Below, in pieces: positions 1 through 7,620 of a stretch of DNA of 64,000 nt. The DNA lies in NCBI GenBank assembly GCA_036510225.1, contig DATCEH010000022.1, forward strand, positions 59,936 to 123,935, in the 5' to 3' direction. Below the pieces are notes generated by a model. It searched no databases and had not been told where the DNA came from. It was given only the letters and a program-made list of their open reading frames with translations. The position numbers were made by a program, and so were the translations under genes. This DNA comes from Palsa-513 sp036510225. GTDB taxonomy: Bacteria > Actinomycetota > Thermoleophilia > Solirubrobacterales > Solirubrobacteraceae. The stretch's first letter is position 1. Each line of letters opens with the position of its first letter.

Positions 1-673
1 CGCGGACCGCCGCGCGATCCAGGCGATCGGCGAGGCGCTGGTGGGCTCAGATCGCCCGTTCCTGATCGCCTCCGGGACGCTCGGGCTCGCACCCGGTCGC
101 CTGGCGACCGAGCTCGACATGCCGGATCTCGACCCGGCCACGACGTTCCTCACCGGCGGGCCGGCGATTCGCGCGGGCAATGCGCAGATCACGCTCGCCT
201 TCGCCTCCCGCGGCGTCCGCTCGTCCGTCGTGCGACTCCCCCCGACGAATCACGGTGACGGCGACAACGGCTTCATGGCGACCCTGGTCGCGATCGCCCG
301 CGACAAGGGTGTCTCGGGCTACATCGGCGACGGGACCAACCGCTGGCCCGCCGTGCACCGACTGGATTCCGCCCGCCTGTTCCGCCTCGCCGTGGAGAGC
401 GCCCCGGCGGGATCGGCCCTGCACGCGGTCGCCGACGAGGGCGTCCCGATCCGCGACATCGCCGACCTGATCGGGCGGCACCTCGACCTCCCGGTGGTCT
501 CCATCTCCGCCGAGGACGCTGGCGAGCATTTCACGTGGCTGGCCGGGTTCCTCGGGCTCGATAGTCCGGCATCGAGCGTACTGACCCGCGAGCTGCTGGG
601 GTGGCAGCCGACGCATCCCGGGCTGATCGACGATCTCGACCGGGGCCACTACTTCCACGACCGCCCAGCGTGA
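1..673 (+). CDS. SDR-family NAD(P)-dependent oxidoreductase, 3' part
   Basis: The frame is open from the first bases of the window and stops at 671-673, so the N-terminal NAD-binding half lies outside. The visible 220 or so residues match the substrate-binding half of atypical short-chain dehydrogenases. They include the run VRLPPTNHGDGDNGFM, an IGDGTNRWPAVHRLD segment and a C-terminal helix ending in a GWQPTHPGL motif. In that family the GDG.NRW.AVH segment lies close to the bound substrate. The family acts on nucleotide sugars or small carbonyl compounds; the substrate cannot be told from this part. The Rossmann GxxGxxG motif is not visible because of the truncation. The next gene is convergent. 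Confidence 0.85.
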   Translation, partial: ADRRAIQAIGEALVGSDRPFLIASGTLGLAPGRLATELDMPDLDPATTFLTGGPAIRAGNAQITLAFASRGVRSSVVRLPPTNHGDGDNGFMATLVAIARDKGVSGYIGDGTNRWPAVHRLDSARLFRLAVESAPAGSALHAVADEGVPIRDIADLIGRHLDLPVVSISAEDAGEHFTWLAGFLGLDSPASSVLTRELLGWQPTHPGLIDDLDRGHYFHDRPA

Positions 674-934
674 CCGGTGCCACCAGAATGGGATCTGGAC
701 GAGCTCGGGCTCGGCGTGGCGGCGCGGGCTCATCGCGGATCGTCTCCCGGTTATTCGGTGAGTTGGGGGAGCCTGTCGAGGACGAGTGGCGGGCAGCGGA
801 TCTCCCCGGACTTGAAGCGTCCGACTGGGCGACGGACGCAGATCGTGGCTGTCTGATCGTCGAGCGCCGTGACGGTTCCCTGGACGCCGTGGAGGCCGCA
901 GGCCGGCGGTTGTGGCTGGGGCGCGCCCGTCTGC

Positions 935-1975
935 TCATCCTCGGGAGGATTGCGGGCGCGTCGGATCGATCGTCCCCGCCCCGGCCCTCGGTCCGCCGGC
1001 CCTGGTGCGAAGGTAGCGCGCCGTCGTCTGGATCTCCGAGTCTCCCATCCACGACTGGACCTCGACCAGCGAGGCTCTGTTGACGGCCGTCGAGCCGAAG
1101 TGGTCGCGCAGCGACTGGAACGGCAGCGGTCGCAGGCCGGCCCGCTTCGCCGCCCGCGTGTACCGACGACGCAGGCCGCTCCCGTCGACCCGTCCGTCAA
1201 CATTGCCGGTGAACACCGGCTCGTGGTCGGCGGTGAGGAGCTCGCGCTGCCGCAGGCCGGCGAGTGCCTGGGCGACCTCCGCGACCATCGGCACGCGCCT
1301 GACGTCGCCGCTCTTCGGTCTGACGAGCTCCCCGTGGCTGAAGTTCGCCCGCACGCGGATCGCCTGGCCGGAGAAGTCGATGTCCCCCCACCGCAGCCCG
1401 ATCAGCTCACCCCGACGCAGGCCGGTCATCGCCGCGGTCAGGAAGATCGCCGCGTCCTGCTCGTTGGCCGCCGCCCGCACGAGACGGTCGATCTCGTCGA
1501 CTGAGTAGATCTCGTAGTCTCCGGAATCGCCGGCCTCCGGCCGCTCGACGCTCCCGCGCGCGTCCGCGTCGACCCACCCGCGCGACCGGGCGTGGCCGAG
1601 GACCGCCCGCACGATCATCAGCAGCTTGTCCGCGGTCCGGCCGTGGGGGAGGCCCTCATACCACGCCTTGAGCTGCGTGCTCCGAATCTCACCCACCGCC
1701 GTCGTCGCGAACGGCGCTCGCCCGTAGACCGTCTCCGGCTGCGTCTCGTCCGGCGGCGCGGCGAGCAGGTGGGCGTCGAGCGCCTGGCGGTAGTCGGCGA
1801 GCGTCGACCGCGTGAGCCCGCGCTTGCGCTCGACGTGCACCAGCCACGCCTCCGCCGCGTCGGCGAACGTCACCGGCGGCCCGTCCGCCGCGCGTGGTGT
1901 CGCCACCGTTGTGGCCCCACGCTCGCCGATCACCCGGTGACGCCCCTCCGCGCTGGCCTGGGGCCGGGATTTCAC
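935..1975 (-). CDS. Tyrosine-type site-specific recombinase (integrase), catalytic histidines altered
   Basis: 346 codons from a GTG start. An N-terminal SAM-like core-binding domain (about residues 35-125, FADAAEAWLVHVERKRGLTR) precedes a tyrosine-recombinase catalytic domain. Visible catalytic elements are the box I arginine in TGLRRGEL, the beta-hairpin lysine in RPKSGDVRRVP and the nucleophile in TTARYL. The usual HxLRH box II reads QSLRD, and the usual GH before the last helix reads GD, so the family's catalytic histidines are missing. It is probably a prophage or integrative-element integrase that has lost activity or works with an unusual active site. A tRNA-Pro-like 3' half lies just upstream of its start (1997-2042), as expected for an attachment site. 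No other phage genes are visible. Confidence 0.85.
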   Translation of the reverse strand: MKSRPQASAEGRHRVIGERGATTVATPRAADGPPVTFADAAEAWLVHVERKRGLTRSTLADYRQALDAHLLAAPPDETQPETVYGRAPFATTAVGEIRSTQLKAWYEGLPHGRTADKLLMIVRAVLGHARSRGWVDADARGSVERPEAGDSGDYEIYSVDEIDRLVRAAANEQDAAIFLTAAMTGLRRGELIGLRWGDIDFSGQAIRVRANFSHGELVRPKSGDVRRVPMVAEVAQALAGLRQRELLTADHEPVFTGNVDGRVDGSGLRRRYTRAAKRAGLRPLPFQSLRDHFGSTAVNRASLVEVQSWMGDSEIQTTARYLRTRAGGPRAGAGTIDPTRPQSSRG

Positions 1976-1996
1976 CCCGACAGCGTACCCGGCCAG

Positions 1997-2042
1997 CCTG
2001 CTTTGGGACCGGGGCCGCCGGTTTCAAAAGCCGGCCGGACGG
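1997..2042 (+). other. tRNA-Pro-like 3' half, candidate attachment-site remnant
   Basis: CCTGC-TTTGGGA resembles the 5' anticodon arm and loop of tRNA-Pro(TGG). A variable region follows, then a T-arm of form CCGGT-TTCAAAA-GCCGG (2018-2034) and a short acceptor-like tail. No D-arm or 5' acceptor strand exists upstream, so this is not a working tRNA. Actinobacterial elements such as pSAM2 integrate at tRNA-Pro genes, and the integrase gene begins 22 bp away. An att remnant is an inference: the 3' anticodon strand does not pair fully with the 5' strand. Confidence 0.35.
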
Positions 2043-2105
2043 GCGAGTCGGCGGGTATCGTGCGGGGCTCGTCCAGCAGCCCGCGTGACCAACGATCGGA
2101 GCACG

Positions 2106-2582
2106 ATGTCGCCAGCACGACTCACGAAGCCCGTCCTCGCGACCGTCGCCGCGACCGCGGTTCTCGCGGTCCTCGCGATCCTCGCGATCGCGCAGCCCGA
2201 CGCCGATGCGGCCACGCCGCTGAGCGCCCCGGTGATCCACGAGACGTTCACCCCGTTGGGGTGCCCCAAGTCGAAGGCCGAGGCACAGACGACACTCGGC
2301 ATGGAGGGCTGCTCCGAACAGGCGATCCTCAAGACCGACGCACAGATCGACGCCGTCGCCAAGAAGATCTTCTCGATGCTCGGGACCGACGCCGCCCGCC
2401 GGCGCTTCGTCACGGCCCAGCGCGCCTGGCTGACGTATCGCAACGCCGACTGCGCGAGCGTCTCAGACAAGTACGCCGGCGGAACGCTCGCCGGCGTGCT
2501 GGCCGCCGGCTGCACGTCTCAGCGCACCACGCGCCACCTGACCGAGATCCGCGCCTTCGAGAAGCTGCTCCAGACCCCCTGA
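2106..2582 (+). CDS. Secreted LprI-like (DUF1311) protein
   Basis: About 158 residues. The N-terminus (MSPARLTKPVLATVAATAVL, then a hydrophobic run ending near ADA) is a signal peptide or anchor. The mature part carries the DUF1311/LprI pattern: QRAWLTYRNADC, then a small-residue stretch, a second cysteine and a TTRHLTEIR helix. Four cysteines suggest two disulfides outside the membrane. The Mycobacterium member LprI inhibits lysozyme, but most family members have no known role. I chose ATG 2106, preceded by GGAG; an in-frame GTG at 2085 would add seven residues. It stands alone between the integrase and the ROK regulator, so it may be part of the inserted DNA or the host gene at its edge. 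Confidence 0.75.
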   Translation: MSPARLTKPVLATVAATAVLAVLAILAIAQPDADAATPLSAPVIHETFTPLGCPKSKAEAQTTLGMEGCSEQAILKTDAQIDAVAKKIFSMLGTDAARRRFVTAQRAWLTYRNADCASVSDKYAGGTLAGVLAAGCTSQRTTRHLTEIRAFEKLLQTP

Positions 2583-2690
2583 CATCCACCACAGTCTGGG
2601 GCCCGGCGCACCCGCACCCGCCAGCCGCTGAGGATTTCGCCGAGCTACGCAGTAATTAGGACGAAATTGGGCGCGGTTTTCACCAAAGCC

Positions 2691-2719
2691 TTGCTTAACA
2701 CTCCGGAAACACGCAGAAT
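2691..2719 (+). promoter_or_regulatory. Candidate promoter of the ROK/sugar ABC operon
   Basis: TTGCTT (2691-2696), a 17-bp spacer and CAGAAT (2714-2719) form a reasonable sigma-70-type promoter just before the ATG at 2729. The stretch upstream (about 2650-2690) is clearly richer in A+T than its surroundings and holds AATT repeats around AGGACGA, a plausible ROK operator. This is inferred from sequence only. Confidence 0.4.
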
Positions 2720-2728
2720 CAGGCGGAC

Positions 2729-4042
2729 ATGGTTGGGAGGAGCGAGGGATCCCTAGCGTCACTGCGCGAGCGCAATCGCCAGCGCATCATCGACGCCCTC
2801 GGCGAGCTCGGCATCGCCAGCCGGGCGGATGTCGCCCGGCGGACGGGACTCTCCCCGACCACCGTCTCGACGCTGGTCTCCGAGCTCGAGGACGCCGGCC
2901 TCGCCCGCCAGGTCGACGACCCCGTCCCGGGCGGCCCGTCGTCGCGGGCCGGCCGGCCGGCCCGGTCGATCCGCCTGGTTCGCGCGGCCGGCGTTGCCGT
3001 GGGCATCGAGTTCGGCGAGCAGCGCCTCCGCGTGGTCGCCTGCGACCGGGCCCATCAGGTGCTCGCCGAGGGCTCCCGGGAGATGCCCGACGCGTACGAC
3101 GCGAGGCTCGGCATGGACGCGGCCGCCGCGCTCGTCGAAGAGGTCCTCGGCCTCGAGCGGATCGACTCGGAGGAGCTGATCGGCATCGGCCTCGGACTGC
3201 CCGGGCCGATCCACCTCTCCAGCGGCAAGGTCGGCCTCTCGGCGATCCTCCCGGGCTGGGTCGGCCTGACCGTCGCCGACGAGATGAGCCGGCGGCTGGG
3301 GGTTCCCGTGCACGTCGACAACGACGCCAACCTCGCGGCCCTCGCCGAGCTCCGCTGGGGGGCCGGGCGCAACCACGAGACGCTCGCCTACCTCAAGGTC
3401 TCGACCGGCATCGGCGCCGGTCTCGTCGTCGACGGCCGGCTGTTTCGCGGGGTCGGCGGCACGGCCGGCGAGATCGGCCACATGATGGTCGACGAGCAGG
3501 GGCCGGTCTGCCGGTGCGGAAGTCGCGGGTGCCTCGAGACGGTCGCCGGCGCCCGCGCGATCGTCGACCTGCTGAAGCCGAGCTTCGGCCCGGATCTGAC
3601 GATCGACGGCGTGCTCGAGCGCGCCCAGCAGGGCGACCCGGCCTGCCGTCGCGTGATCACCGCCGCCGGCTTTCGCCTGGGCGACTGCCTGGCGATCGTC
3701 TGCAACATCCTCAACCCCAGCCTGATCGTCGTCGGCGGAACGCTGGCAGCCGCGCGGAACCTCGTGCTCGACCCGATGCGCACCGCCGTGCACCGCCGGG
3801 CGATCCCGTCGGCCGGGGACGACGTCGAGATCGTCGCGGCCGTGCTCGGCGACCGCGCCGAGCTGCTCGGCGCGGTCGCGCTCGTCCTCCACGAGACGGA
3901 GGGCACCACGTCGGCGCCGCCCGAGAACCAGGAACTTGTCGCCCGGGCGCCGCGCGCCGGGACAGAAGCTCACCGGTCAGGAAAAGAAGCTCGCGACAAC
4001 CGAGCTCGTAACAACCAAGCAGAGGAGGGTCAACAGTCATGA
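2729..4042 (+). CDS. ROK-family transcriptional repressor (XylR/NagC type)
   Basis: 437 residues. The N-terminal winged helix-turn-helix (about residues 15-70, ASRADVARRTGLSPTTVSTL) is followed by a ROK sugar-kinase-like domain. The ROK zinc motif CRCGSRGCLE lies near residue 260, after a GEIGHM segment. Such proteins repress sugar-uptake genes and are released by the sugar. The gene is first in an operon: its TGA overlaps the ATG of the binding-protein gene (ATGA at 4039-4042), so it probably regulates itself together with the transporter. The last 50 or so residues (from ETEGTTSAPP) are a charged, low-complexity extension beyond the usual ROK end. They overlap the run-up to the next gene's ribosome site, GAGGAGG at 4022-4028. 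Confidence 0.9.
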   Translation: MVGRSEGSLASLRERNRQRIIDALGELGIASRADVARRTGLSPTTVSTLVSELEDAGLARQVDDPVPGGPSSRAGRPARSIRLVRAAGVAVGIEFGEQRLRVVACDRAHQVLAEGSREMPDAYDARLGMDAAAALVEEVLGLERIDSEELIGIGLGLPGPIHLSSGKVGLSAILPGWVGLTVADEMSRRLGVPVHVDNDANLAALAELRWGAGRNHETLAYLKVSTGIGAGLVVDGRLFRGVGGTAGEIGHMMVDEQGPVCRCGSRGCLETVAGARAIVDLLKPSFGPDLTIDGVLERAQQGDPACRRVITAAGFRLGDCLAIVCNILNPSLIVVGGTLAAARNLVLDPMRTAVHRRAIPSAGDDVEIVAAVLGDRAELLGAVALVLHETEGTTSAPPENQELVARAPRAGTEAHRSGKEARDNRARNNQAEEGQQS

Positions 4043-5127
4043 ACAGCCCACGGATCCGGGCGGTCTTCGCCGGGACGGCGATCGCCGTCGTCGCGCTGGC
4101 GGTCGCCGGCTGCGGCGGGTCGAGCGGAGGTGGCGGCCCGACGGTCGCCCTCCTGCTGCCCGAGAATCAGACGGCTCGCTACGAGACGCACGACAAGCCT
4201 GACTTCCAGGCCAAGCTCAAGCAGGTCTGCCCGACCTGCAAGCTGCTCTACAGCAACGCGACCCAGGATGCCACCAAGCAGCAGAGCCAGGCCGACGCCG
4301 CCCTGACGCAGGGGGCGAAGGTGCTCGTGCTCGATCCGGTCGACGCCGGCTCGGCCGGGGCGATCGTCTCCGAGGCCAACGCCCGCCACGTGCCGGTGAT
4401 CAGCTACGACCGGCTCGTCACCAACGCGGCGGTCGACTACTACATCTCGTTCGACAACGCCCGCGTCGGCATGCTCCAGGCGTCGTCGCTCGACGCAGCG
4501 CTCAAGTCGGCCGGTCACGCGACCGGCCCGATCATCATGATCAACGGCGATCCCGCCGACCCGAACGCCAAGCTCTTCAAGTCGGGGGCGACGGCCCAGT
4601 TCGCGAAGGACGGCGTCAAGATCGCAAAGCAGTACGACACCCCCGGCTGGCTTGGGAGCAACGCCCAGAACGAGGCCCAGCAGGCGATCACGGCGCTCGG
4701 CAAGAGCGGCTTCAACGCGATCTACGGGGCCAACGACGACATGGCCGAGGGCGGCATCGCCGCGATGCTCGGAGCCGGCATCAACCCGAAGACCGTCCCG
4801 ACGACCGGCCAGGACGCGTCGCTCGCCGGAGTCCAGCGGATCCTCGCCGGCACGCAGTACATGACGGTCTACAAGGGCGTGACCAAGGAGGCCCAGGACG
4901 CCGCCGAGCTGGCTGGCGCCCTCGCACTCGGCAAGTCGGCTCCGGCCGGCCTGGTCAACGTGCAGACGCCGAACGGCAAGACCACCGTTCCCTCGGTGAT
5001 CCTCACGCCGGTCGCCGTCACGAAGGCCAACATCAAGGCAACGGTCATCAAGGACAACTTCTGGACCACCGCGGAGATCTGCACGAGCGCCTACAAGGCG
5101 GCGTGCACGGCGGCCGGAATCGTCTGA
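4039..5127 (+). CDS. Sugar ABC transporter substrate-binding lipoprotein (XylF-like)
   Basis: 362 residues. A signal peptide ends in a lipobox, VAGC, with the lipidated cysteine at position 25 followed by a Gly/Ser linker. The mature protein is a type I periplasmic-binding-protein fold of the CUT2 (ribose/xylose/galactose) class: KVLVLDPVDAGSAG, ISYDRLV and YGANDDMAEGGIAAMLGAG are typical pocket and hinge segments. It captures a monosaccharide outside the membrane for the permease and ATPase encoded next. Xylose is my best guess because the protein resembles XylF and the regulator resembles XylR, but ligand identity is inference. Translation is coupled to the repressor gene by an ATGA overlap with a strong Shine-Dalgarno. 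Confidence 0.9.
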   Translation: MNSPRIRAVFAGTAIAVVALAVAGCGGSSGGGGPTVALLLPENQTARYETHDKPDFQAKLKQVCPTCKLLYSNATQDATKQQSQADAALTQGAKVLVLDPVDAGSAGAIVSEANARHVPVISYDRLVTNAAVDYYISFDNARVGMLQASSLDAALKSAGHATGPIIMINGDPADPNAKLFKSGATAQFAKDGVKIAKQYDTPGWLGSNAQNEAQQAITALGKSGFNAIYGANDDMAEGGIAAMLGAGINPKTVPTTGQDASLAGVQRILAGTQYMTVYKGVTKEAQDAAELAGALALGKSAPAGLVNVQTPNGKTTVPSVILTPVAVTKANIKATVIKDNFWTTAEICTSAYKAACTAAGIV

Positions 5128-5196
5128 CGGGCGCACCGGGACGGGCCGCACCCGCGGCCCGTCCACGCCCACCGCGACTGAAAGGACTACAACGAG

Positions 5197-5991
5197 ATGA
5201 GCTCGAACACGCCGGTCCTAGCGCTCAAGGGGGTGAGCAAGCGGTTCGGCGCCGTACAGGCGCTCGACGACGTCGACTTCGAGGTCGCCGCCGGGGAGGT
5301 CGTCGGTCTGGTCGGTGACAACGGCGCCGGCAAGTCGACGCTGGTCAAGACAATCTCGGGGATCTACTCGCCCGACGCCGGCGAGTTCCACTTCGAGGGC
5401 AGGCCGGTCTCGATCGACGGCGCGAACGCGGCGACCGCGCTCGGGATCGCGACCGTCTACCAGGACCTCGCGCTCTGCGACAACCTCGACGTCGTCGCCA
5501 ACCTCTTCCTCGGCCGGGAGAAGCTGGCCGGCGGGCTCGGCGCGGCGACCCGTCAGCTCGACGAGGCCGAGATGGAGCGCAGCTCGGCCGACCTCCTCTC
5601 GAACCTCGCCGTCTCGATTCCCAGCCTTCGCTCCGAGGTCGGCACCCTCTCGGGCGGCCAGCGCCAGCAGGTCGCGGTCGCCCGGTCGCTGCTCGGCGAG
5701 CCGAAGCTCGTCCTGCTCGACGAGCCGACCGCCGCGCTCGGGGTCGCCCAGACGGCCCAGGTCCTCGCCCTGATCAAGCGGCTGCGCGAACGGGGCCTCG
5801 GCGTCGTCGTGATCAGCCACAACCTCTCCGACGTCTTCGAGGTGACCGACCGGATCTTCGTGCTCCGCCTCGGCCGGCGTGAGGCGAGCTTCGAGACGGC
5901 GTCGGCCACCAACGAGGAGGTTGTCGCGGCGATCACCGGGGCGAGCCACCGCAGGACGACGAACGGCGACCGGGTTGGAGGTGGGCGATGA
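5197..5991 (+). CDS. Sugar ABC transporter ATP-binding protein, single-domain
   Basis: 264 residues with one complete ABC cassette: Walker A GDNGAGKST (40-48), signature LSGGQRQQVAVARSLL (from about 151), Walker B LVLLDEPTAA and switch histidine in VVVISHNLSD. It powers import through the permease encoded next, with which it shares an ATGA overlap (5988-5991). E. coli-type XylG and RbsA carry two fused cassettes. This protein has one, so it must act as a homodimer, an arrangement also seen in other actinobacterial CUT2 systems. A 69-bp gap separates it from the binding-protein gene. The start ATG at 5197 follows AAAGGACTACAACGAG. Confidence 0.92.
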   Translation: MSSNTPVLALKGVSKRFGAVQALDDVDFEVAAGEVVGLVGDNGAGKSTLVKTISGIYSPDAGEFHFEGRPVSIDGANAATALGIATVYQDLALCDNLDVVANLFLGREKLAGGLGAATRQLDEAEMERSSADLLSNLAVSIPSLRSEVGTLSGGQRQQVAVARSLLGEPKLVLLDEPTAALGVAQTAQVLALIKRLRERGLGVVVISHNLSDVFEVTDRIFVLRLGRREASFETASATNEEVVAAITGASHRRTTNGDRVGGGR

Positions 5992-7205
5992 GCACTGTGA
6001 TCCAGGCGCCGGCACCGGCGTCCCCAGGCGGACCGAAGGCCCCGCGGGCCGGGGTGATCCGCCGCTTCGTCGAGGGCGACCTCGCATCGCTTCGGGTGTT
6101 CGTCGTGCTCGGCCTGATCTGGGCGGTCTTCCAGTTCGAGAACAACCACTTCCTGACGGCCGAGAACCTCACCAACCTGTTCCTCCAGATCACCGCCGTC
6201 GGCCTGATCTCGGTCGGCGTCGTCTACGTCCTCCTGCTCGGTGAGATCGACCTCTCCGTCGGCGCGGTCAGCGGTCTGGCGTCAGCCGCCACGGCGGTCC
6301 TCAACGTCCAGCACGGCTGGAGCCCGTACACGGCGATCCTCGCCGGCGTCCTCGTCGGCCTGGTGATCGGCGCCGTCCAGGGATTCCTCTTCACGAAATT
6401 CGGGATCCCCTCGTTCGTCGTCACCCTCGCCGGACTGCTGACCTGGCAGGGGGCCCTGCTCAAGGTGCTCGGCGACACCGGGACGGTGAACCTGACCGAC
6501 CCGAAGATCACGGGCCTTGCCAACACGTTCTACTCGAGCACGGTCAGCTGGATCATCGGGATCGGCGTGATCGCGATCTATGGCGGCGGCACGCTCCTGT
6601 CCTGGCGCCGGCGGGTCGCGTCAGGGCTCGCCGACCAGGACCTCCGCGGCCCGCTCGTCCGGGTGATCCTCGTCAGCGTGGCGACGATCGCCGCGATCCT
6701 CGTCGTCACGGCCGACCGCGGCCTCCCGCTCGCCGTCCTGATCCTCCTGGCCTTCGTCGCCGGGATGGAGTACACGGCGACGAGAACCCGCTTCGGCCGG
6801 CACGTCTTCGCCGTCGGCGGCAACGCCGAGGCCGCCCGGCGGGCCGGGATCCACATCGACAGGGTAAGGATCGCGGTGTTCGCGATTGCCGGTTCGATGG
6901 CCGCGATCGGAGGGATCCTGGCTGCGTCAAGGCTGCTGGCCGTCAACCAGAACTCGGGCGGGTCTGACCTGCTGCTGCTCGCGATCGCCGGGCCGGTGAT
7001 CGCCGGGACGAGCCTGTTCGGCGGACGCGGATCGGTCTGGACGGCCCTGCTCGGGGCGCTCGTGATCGGGTCGATCTCCAACGGCATGGACCTGCTCGCC
7101 CTCGACTCGTCGGTCAAGTACATGGTGACCGGCGGCGTCCTGCTCGTCGCCGTGATCGTCGACGCGCTGGCGCGGAGGCAGCGGCAGGCCGCCGGCAGGG
7201 TCTGA
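5988..7205 (+). CDS. Sugar ABC transporter permease (XylH-like)
   Basis: 405 residues of a polytopic CUT2 permease (BPD_transp_2 family). Landmarks are YVLLLGEIDLSVGAVSGLA, the segment conserved in RbsC/XylH, and a late VGGNAEAARRAGIH loop that is the expected contact with the ATPase. There are roughly ten membrane spans plus a charged cytoplasmic loop (RRRVASGLADQDLRGP), which is longer than in RbsC and resembles XylH. It forms the channel as a dimer with two copies of the ATPase from the upstream gene. It is the last gene of the ROK operon; a GC-rich hairpin and repeat copy R1 follow. Confidence 0.92.
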   Translation: MSTVIQAPAPASPGGPKAPRAGVIRRFVEGDLASLRVFVVLGLIWAVFQFENNHFLTAENLTNLFLQITAVGLISVGVVYVLLLGEIDLSVGAVSGLASAATAVLNVQHGWSPYTAILAGVLVGLVIGAVQGFLFTKFGIPSFVVTLAGLLTWQGALLKVLGDTGTVNLTDPKITGLANTFYSSTVSWIIGIGVIAIYGGGTLLSWRRRVASGLADQDLRGPLVRVILVSVATIAAILVVTADRGLPLAVLILLAFVAGMEYTATRTRFGRHVFAVGGNAEAARRAGIHIDRVRIAVFAIAGSMAAIGGILAASRLLAVNQNSGGSDLLLLAIAGPVIAGTSLFGGRGSVWTALLGALVIGSISNGMDLLALDSSVKYMVTGGVLLVAVIVDALARRQRQAAGRV

Positions 7206-7216
7206 GCCGGCTCGCC

Positions 7217-7241
7217 GGTGCCCTCGACGGCCGGGGGCACC
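7217..7241 (+). terminator. Possible terminator hairpin after the sugar ABC operon
   Basis: GGTGCCC (7217-7223) and GGGCACC (7235-7241) can form a 7-bp stem 12 bp after the permease stop. There is no T-tract, as is common in high-GC actinobacteria. The call rests on position and the hairpin alone. Confidence 0.35.
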
Positions 7242-7317
7242 AGCGGTCGGCCGGGTCGGCACCGAGCGCTCGATGGGGTGGGTGGGTGCGGGGGCCGGTA
7301 CAGGCCGGGTGCGGGGG

Positions 7318-7540
7318 TATGGGACGTGATCGACCAGGCTCCTCCCGGGCGGTGGAGGTGGATGCGAGACCTTGATCGCGAAAGTAGCTGACTGAGTCAG
7401 TCAGCTACTTTCGTTGGAGAGTCCACTTCCCCACGACCCGTCCCCCCCACAGAGCGCTCGCCGGCCTCTGACCTCCTGAGCACGGCCCGAATGATCCTCG
7501 ACGGCACGCAGCCAGGCCCCGCCGCGTGAGCGCCGCCCGC
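7318..7540 (+). repeat. Interspersed repeat copy R1 with 17-bp palindrome
   Basis: This convergent intergenic stretch (7206-7620) holds no gene. It contains the best-preserved core of a repeat family found again at 16.6, 26.6 and 31 kb. The core is a perfect inverted repeat, CGAAAGTAGCTGACTGA (7379-7395), one central G, and its complement (7397-7413). Upstream the copies share GGGANGTGATCGACC and GGCTCCTCC. Downstream they share TTGGAGAGTCC and, about 80 bp later, ATCCTCGACGGCA. No open frame is conserved among copies and no transposase is nearby. Confidence 0.75.
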
Positions 7541-7620
7541 CGCCGGCCCGTTCGATCCGCGCCCGCTCGCGTGCGATCGTCCATACCCCCCGCGCCCGCT
7601 GGCCGCGGCGGGTGACACGG

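Noticed and set aside
751..944. Possible small protein on the minus strand (segment with GTVTALDDQTATICVRR)
   Set aside because: The short stretch looks protein-like, but there is no start codon or ribosome site near it and the upstream frame is integrase shadow. It may be a fragment of an older gene; the evidence is too thin to annotate.
935..1975. Integrase as evidence for a full prophage in the window
   Set aside because: No capsid, terminase, portal or lysis genes are recognisable on either side.
5218..6087. Long open frame antisense to the ABC ATPase gene
   Set aside because: Its composition is Arg/Asp/Glu/Val-rich in the way of GC-rich antisense shadows, while the plus strand encodes a complete ABC ATPase.
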